From assembly GCA_017985675.1 (NCBI GenBank), contig JAGNXB010000022.1:1-35683 (forward strand): a stretch of DNA of 35,683 nucleotides, given 5' to 3'. The translations under genes were made by a program, and so were the position numbers. Shown in pieces: positions 33,601 to 35,683 of the stretch. The DNA is from Saprospiraceae bacterium. GTDB taxonomy: Bacteria > Bacteroidota > Bacteroidia > Chitinophagales > Saprospiraceae. Every line of letters starts with the position of its first letter. Within the stretch, counting starts at the first letter, position 1. The notes beneath the pieces are model-generated. The model did not search any database. It was not told the origin of the DNA and was given only the letters and a program-made list of their open reading frames with translations.

Positions 33601-34154
33601 GCACATTTGCCTTCGCCAGCTTGATGGCCTTCTCGGGTAATGGCGGCGGATTTGTGGACACTTATGCGGATCTCTCCGCTTATATAGGGCAAGACATCAT
33701 GGTCCGCTTCAATTTCGGTTGTGATGGCAACACGGCTGCAGATGGCTGGTTTGTCGATGACTTTACCATCATGGATATGTACAATTACCAAACGCCTGCT
33801 TGTGTCACCTATGACCAGGGTGTTGAAATATGCGGTGAAGCGCCAGGTCGCGGTACGGTAGTCGAATATGGTACCGCCATCTCCGGCACCAATAACCCGA
33901 GTTTAGAAGGGATAAGTGTGTATCCCAATCCGGTTAAGGAAAGTTTGTATTTGACGATCGACCGGAATACACCATCAGACTATGAGGTCATACTTTACAG
34001 CCTGGATGGTCGGCAGCTTTGGACCAACCAGCTTAGACAGGCTTCCTACCAGACTATGCAAATTCCTTTGCCTGCGACGTCAGCAGGGATGTATATCCTT
34101 GAAGTCCGTTCGGCAGAAGGTGTTTTTGTGGACAAAATTGTGGTTAGGCCCTAA
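30603..34154 (+). CDS. Secreted fungalysin (M36) metalloprotease with PA domain and T9SS type A sorting domain
   Basis: The 1183-residue zinc protease has a signal peptide (residues 1 to ~19, FLMA-Q) and an FTP/PepSY-like propeptide (~25-205). The M36 catalytic domain (~240-790) contains zinc ligands His585 and His589 with catalytic Glu586 in VIAHEFAHG, and third ligand Glu614 in GEGWSDFF. A protease-associated (PA) domain is inserted before the HEFAH helix (~455-565). A DUF11-type repeat (~815-905) and a MAM/jelly-roll-like domain (~930-1085, FDIG...GWFVDDFTI) follow. The T9SS domain is in the last ~75 residues (ISVYPNPVKESLYL, VILYSLDGRQLW, GMYILEV). It should be secreted by Sec and T9SS to digest extracellular protein. 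It is a single-gene unit, closed by a strong terminator. The ATG at 30603 starts directly at the signal peptide. Confidence 0.94.
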   Translation: MKLFSTLFFMVFVPMFLMAQMQTSLDVAMRYLESQTKTWGITQADISDLAISDGYTSEQTKATYLYLIQRHKGVEVYNAMTNLTIFNGKVLSAGNRLIPRLADKVNATKPVLTARQALESAIIHLGMQPASEFTVVKRVSSNEMTFDKGHFSRANVPVKLRYQPMADGSIRLAWDMAIDAVNGGDYWHLRIDALNGKVLDQGSYTLKCSFETGHADNCAHYAAIEHRTVQSVQQARGATMTNTTVAGTYNVLPFPVESPAHGARALVIEPADPVASPFGWHDTDGMPGAEFTTTRGNNVRAFEARNGNFSSNNNEPNGGANLVFDFPLDPTSEPDAFTAAATVNLFYAINRMHDITYHYGFTEEAGNFQTTNYTNFGVGGDHVNGLAQFGAVGLTNVNNADFSTMPDGTNGRMRMFLWDRSSSGALKYLTVTSPDSLSGTYTTATAAFGPPITASNPITGEIVIVQDNTNKPTLGCQIPANNLTGKIALIDRGDCEFGRKVVNAQGKGAIAVIICNIPGGTEVTSMGGGAVGSQANIPSVLISLSDCNKIRIAAGNGLTATLQAPANPEPPELVDGSLDNGVIAHEFAHGISNRLTGGPSNTGCLSGEEQMGEGWSDFFTLVTTADPNDLPNQRRGIGTFVTRVPNDGKGLRSFPYSTDFAINPSTYIDIRSEAVPHGVGSVWCAMLWDLYWAMADKYGYDPDFSNTSSGNNKAVRLVMEGMRIQPCTPGFVNGRDAILTADMLLFGGANQCTIWEVFARRGLGLNADQGLSSSRSDGQENYDVPDCRPELKVRKNVTPIIDAGDEIDVEVIVINDLPNPVTGVVLRDLIPDQTTLIAGSANTAFTQNGSELSFDIGSLNSGAKYTITYRISTPNTLDSRLLFYDGCEATNDDVWLLDFESGANEPPIVWEIQDLFVHSGSNAWGIINADTTLRSHLLMINPVTLDATQPVLRFSHYYNTEYRADGGYLQVSVDYGDNWITIPSTTLFREGYGPAPLQYGTFAFASLMAFSGNGGGFVDTYADLSAYIGQDIMVRFNFGCDGNTAADGWFVDDFTIMDMYNYQTPACVTYDQGVEICGEAPGRGTVVEYGTAISGTNNPSLEGISVYPNPVKESLYLTIDRNTPSDYEVILYSLDGRQLWTNQLRQASYQTMQIPLPATSAGMYILEVRSAEGVFVDKIVVRP

Positions 34155-34174
34155 GGGATAATCAAGCATTGTAT

Positions 34175-34211
34175 AAAAACGCCGGGGCATCTGATGTTCC
34201 GGCGTTTTTTT
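34175..34211. terminator. Bidirectional intrinsic terminator
   Basis: ACGCCGG (34179-34185) pairs with CCGGCGT (34199-34205), and the inner CAT/ATG also pairs. An A-run precedes it (34175-34179) and a 7-T run follows (34205-34211). It can terminate both the M36 gene on the plus strand and cysQ on the minus strand, whose stop codon starts 3 bases later. Confidence 0.9.
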
Positions 34212-34213
34212 GT

Positions 34214-35038
34214 TTAAGAACGGGTCAGGCAGTCGGAGCAGCCACCGTAAGCAATAAAAAAAGGATTGTGGCGATCGGGTTTGTTGTACCGCAGCGGTTT
34301 TGCCGTTTCGGCTTCAACCAACAGGCCACCAGCTTCTTCCAGGATGATCTGCGCAGCGGCCGTATCCCATTCCATAGTGGGTGCAAAACGCGGATAGATA
34401 TCGGCATCACCGGCTGCAAGCAGGACGATTTTGAGGGAAGATCCCATGGCCCTGATCACGGGTTCCTTATGGCTGGCGATAAATGCTTCTGTTTCCGCAT
34501 CGCGGTGGGAACGGGATGCAACAATCCGCAACCCACTATCCAACCGTGAAAAGTTACTTACATGGAGTTGTTGTGTTTCACCTGCATGTATTCGCCAGGC
34601 CCCCAGCCCTTTCCCAGCCCAAAAGAGCTCGTCACGCACGGGAGCGGCCACTATACCGGCGATTACTTTCGAACCTTGAAGAAGGGCGATATTGACGGTA
34701 AACTCACCGTTTTTGCGAAGAAACTCCTTGGTGCCATCAAGCGGATCAACCAGCCAGGACAATGGCCAATCCTGCCGAAAAGCATAGGCCGGATCGGATG
34801 TCTCCTCCGAGATAAGCGGTATGTGCGGAAAGGCGGCTGCCAGGTAGTCTGCAATGATTTTGTCTGCAGCCAGATCCGCTTCAGTGAGTGGGCTGGCATC
34901 CTGCTTGTACTGCGTATTGGCAGGATCAAATCGTTCGTAAATCGCCAGTATGGCATTGCAGGCGAGCTGAGCTGCCTCCATAGCCACCGAGCAATACTGG
35001 TTCAATTCGGTAGGAGATGGCGTTAGATTTGATGCCAT
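34214..35038 (-). CDS. cysQ: 3'(2'),5'-bisphosphate nucleotidase CysQ
   Basis: CysQ removes the 3'-phosphate of PAP/PAPS in sulfate assimilation and sulfotransfer by-product recycling; it is a Mg-dependent, Li-sensitive member of the inositol monophosphatase superfamily. The 274-residue protein shows LISEET (metal-binding Glu78/79), WLVDPLDGTKEFL (Asp98, Asp101, the superfamily signature) and the C-terminal MEWDTAAAQIILEEAGG (third metal Asp). The order and length are normal. It lies 3 bases downstream of pckA on the same strand, a tight pair that is probably cotranscribed, although the two pathways are unrelated. Confidence 0.95.
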   Translation of the reverse strand: MASNLTPSPTELNQYCSVAMEAAQLACNAILAIYERFDPANTQYKQDASPLTEADLAADKIIADYLAAAFPHIPLISEETSDPAYAFRQDWPLSWLVDPLDGTKEFLRKNGEFTVNIALLQGSKVIAGIVAAPVRDELFWAGKGLGAWRIHAGETQQLHVSNFSRLDSGLRIVASRSHRDAETEAFIASHKEPVIRAMGSSLKIVLLAAGDADIYPRFAPTMEWDTAAAQIILEEAGGLLVEAETAKPLRYNKPDRHNPFFIAYGGCSDCLTRS

Positions 35039-35041
35039 AAC

Positions 35042-35683
35042 CTAATCGCGCACCGGTTCGGCCACCGTCAGCCGGGGAGCTGCAGCAAGGATCTCGGCAC
35101 TGGCTTCTGAGGCAAACTGTGCGAAGTTGGCTGTAAACTGTCTGGCCAGATCCTGCGCCTTTATGTCATAGGCCTCCTTGTTGGTCCAGGTGTTTTTTGG
35201 AGCCAGCACTTCCGTTGGGACATCGGGGCATACCATCGGATAGTGCAGCCCAAAAACCGGATCTTCATTATAAGCGACCTGGTCCAGTTGGCCTTGCATG
35301 GCTGCCCGGATCATAGCCCGTGTATAACGCAGATTCATGCGTTTGCCCACGCCGTAAGCTCCACCAGTCCAGCCTGTATTGATGAGCCATACAGAAACAT
35401 CGTGTTTATTCATCCGTTCACCCAGCATCTCGGCATAACGCGTGGGATGCAAGGGCAGGAATGGAGCTCCAAAGCAGGCAGAAAACGTTGTTTGCGGCTC
35501 CGTAATCCCATCTTCGGTACCGGCGACTTTGGCCGTATAGCCGGATATAAAGTGGTACATCGCCTGGCCGGTTGTTAATTTGGAGATCGGCGGAAGGATA
35601 CCATACGCATCACAAGTCAGGAAAAAGATGTGACGGGGGGTGCCACCACGTGAAGGGTGACATGCATTGGCAATATGGTCGAT
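35042..35683 (-). CDS. pckA: Phosphoenolpyruvate carboxykinase (ATP), C-terminal part
   Basis: PckA converts oxaloacetate and ATP to phosphoenolpyruvate and CO2 in gluconeogenesis. The frame is open to the right edge of the window, so only the last 213 codons are seen. Visible family blocks are [28 protein letters not shown], where the usual FLTADAFGVLPP has Cys for Ala, then [29 protein letters not shown] (the nucleotide-binding Ala-Cys-Phe segment) and [18 protein letters not shown]. It ends at a TAG (35042-35044). The Walker A and metal-binding residues lie outside the window. An internal ATG at 35558-35560 is not the start. Confidence 0.97.
   Translation of the reverse strand: MDHIANACHPSRGGTPRHIFFLTCDAYGILPPISKLTTGQAMYHFISGYTAKVAGTEDGITEPQTTFSACFGAPFLPLHPTRYAEMLGERMNKHDVSVWLINTGWTGGAYGVGKRMNLRYTRAMIRAAMQGQLDQVAYNEDPVFGLHYPMVCPDVPTEVLAPKNTWTNKEAYDIKAQDLARQFTANFAQFASEASAEILAAAPRLTVAEPVRD

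Overview
The window looks like chromosomal DNA of a Bacteroidota bacterium, most likely from the Saprospiria/Saprospiraceae side of the phylum (inference). The evidence is four probable type IX secretion (T9SS) cargo proteins with type A or type B C-terminal domains, a PorU2-like C25 peptidase, the Bacteroidota-typical DUF2400/TIGR02757 protein, a long SecA (about 1107 aa), sigma-54 with its RpoN box, and several TAnnTTTG promoter elements instead of sigma-70-type -10 boxes. No tRNA, rRNA, CRISPR array, phage gene or transposase gene was recognised.

Layout: 1-2.1 kb is the edge of a surface-polysaccharide-like region (a partial gene and a LIC_10190-type membrane protein). 2.1-7.1 kb is a giant secreted C25/PorU2-like peptidase on the minus strand. 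A long repeat-filled spacer (7.1-8.06 kb) precedes a class A penicillin-binding protein (8.06-10.5 kb). 10.5-13.7 kb holds an orphan T9SS sorting-domain fragment, a secreted beta-propeller-like T9SS protein, and a DUF1566 lipoprotein gene broken by one in-frame TGA. 13.7-16.5 kb has TerC, a family 2 glycosyltransferase and the TIGR02757 protein. 16.8-19.3 kb (minus) is a two-gene unit of a lipoprotein plus a type B T9SS protein. 19.3-24.1 kb (plus) is secA, deoC and plsC. 24.4-30.4 kb (minus) carries a secreted TPR-CHAT protein, rpoN and rlmB. 30.6-34.2 kb is a secreted fungalysin (M36) metalloprotease. A bidirectional terminator separates it from cysQ and the truncated pckA on the minus strand.

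The genes are mostly housekeeping (cell wall, protein export, lipid, nucleotide and carbon metabolism) mixed with envelope and secreted proteins. SecA/Sec signal peptides followed by T9SS would export the PorU2-like, beta-propeller, type B and M36 proteins.

The unusual content is in the spacers. Two short non-coding elements are bounded by inverted repeats. One of them (16502-16778) sits exactly between duplicated TTAA copies; removing it in silico leaves two convergent genes whose stop codons overlap at a single TTAA. A mosaic of low-complexity repeat families (TCTGGAATCTGGAA-like, GGAGAGTGGAG-like, GAGGAGTTGAGG-like) fills many gaps and supplies the last codons and stop codons of three genes. 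Perfect tandem arrays with 7-, 8-, 11- and 14-bp units are also present. All coordinates and alignments were worked out by eye from the sequence.
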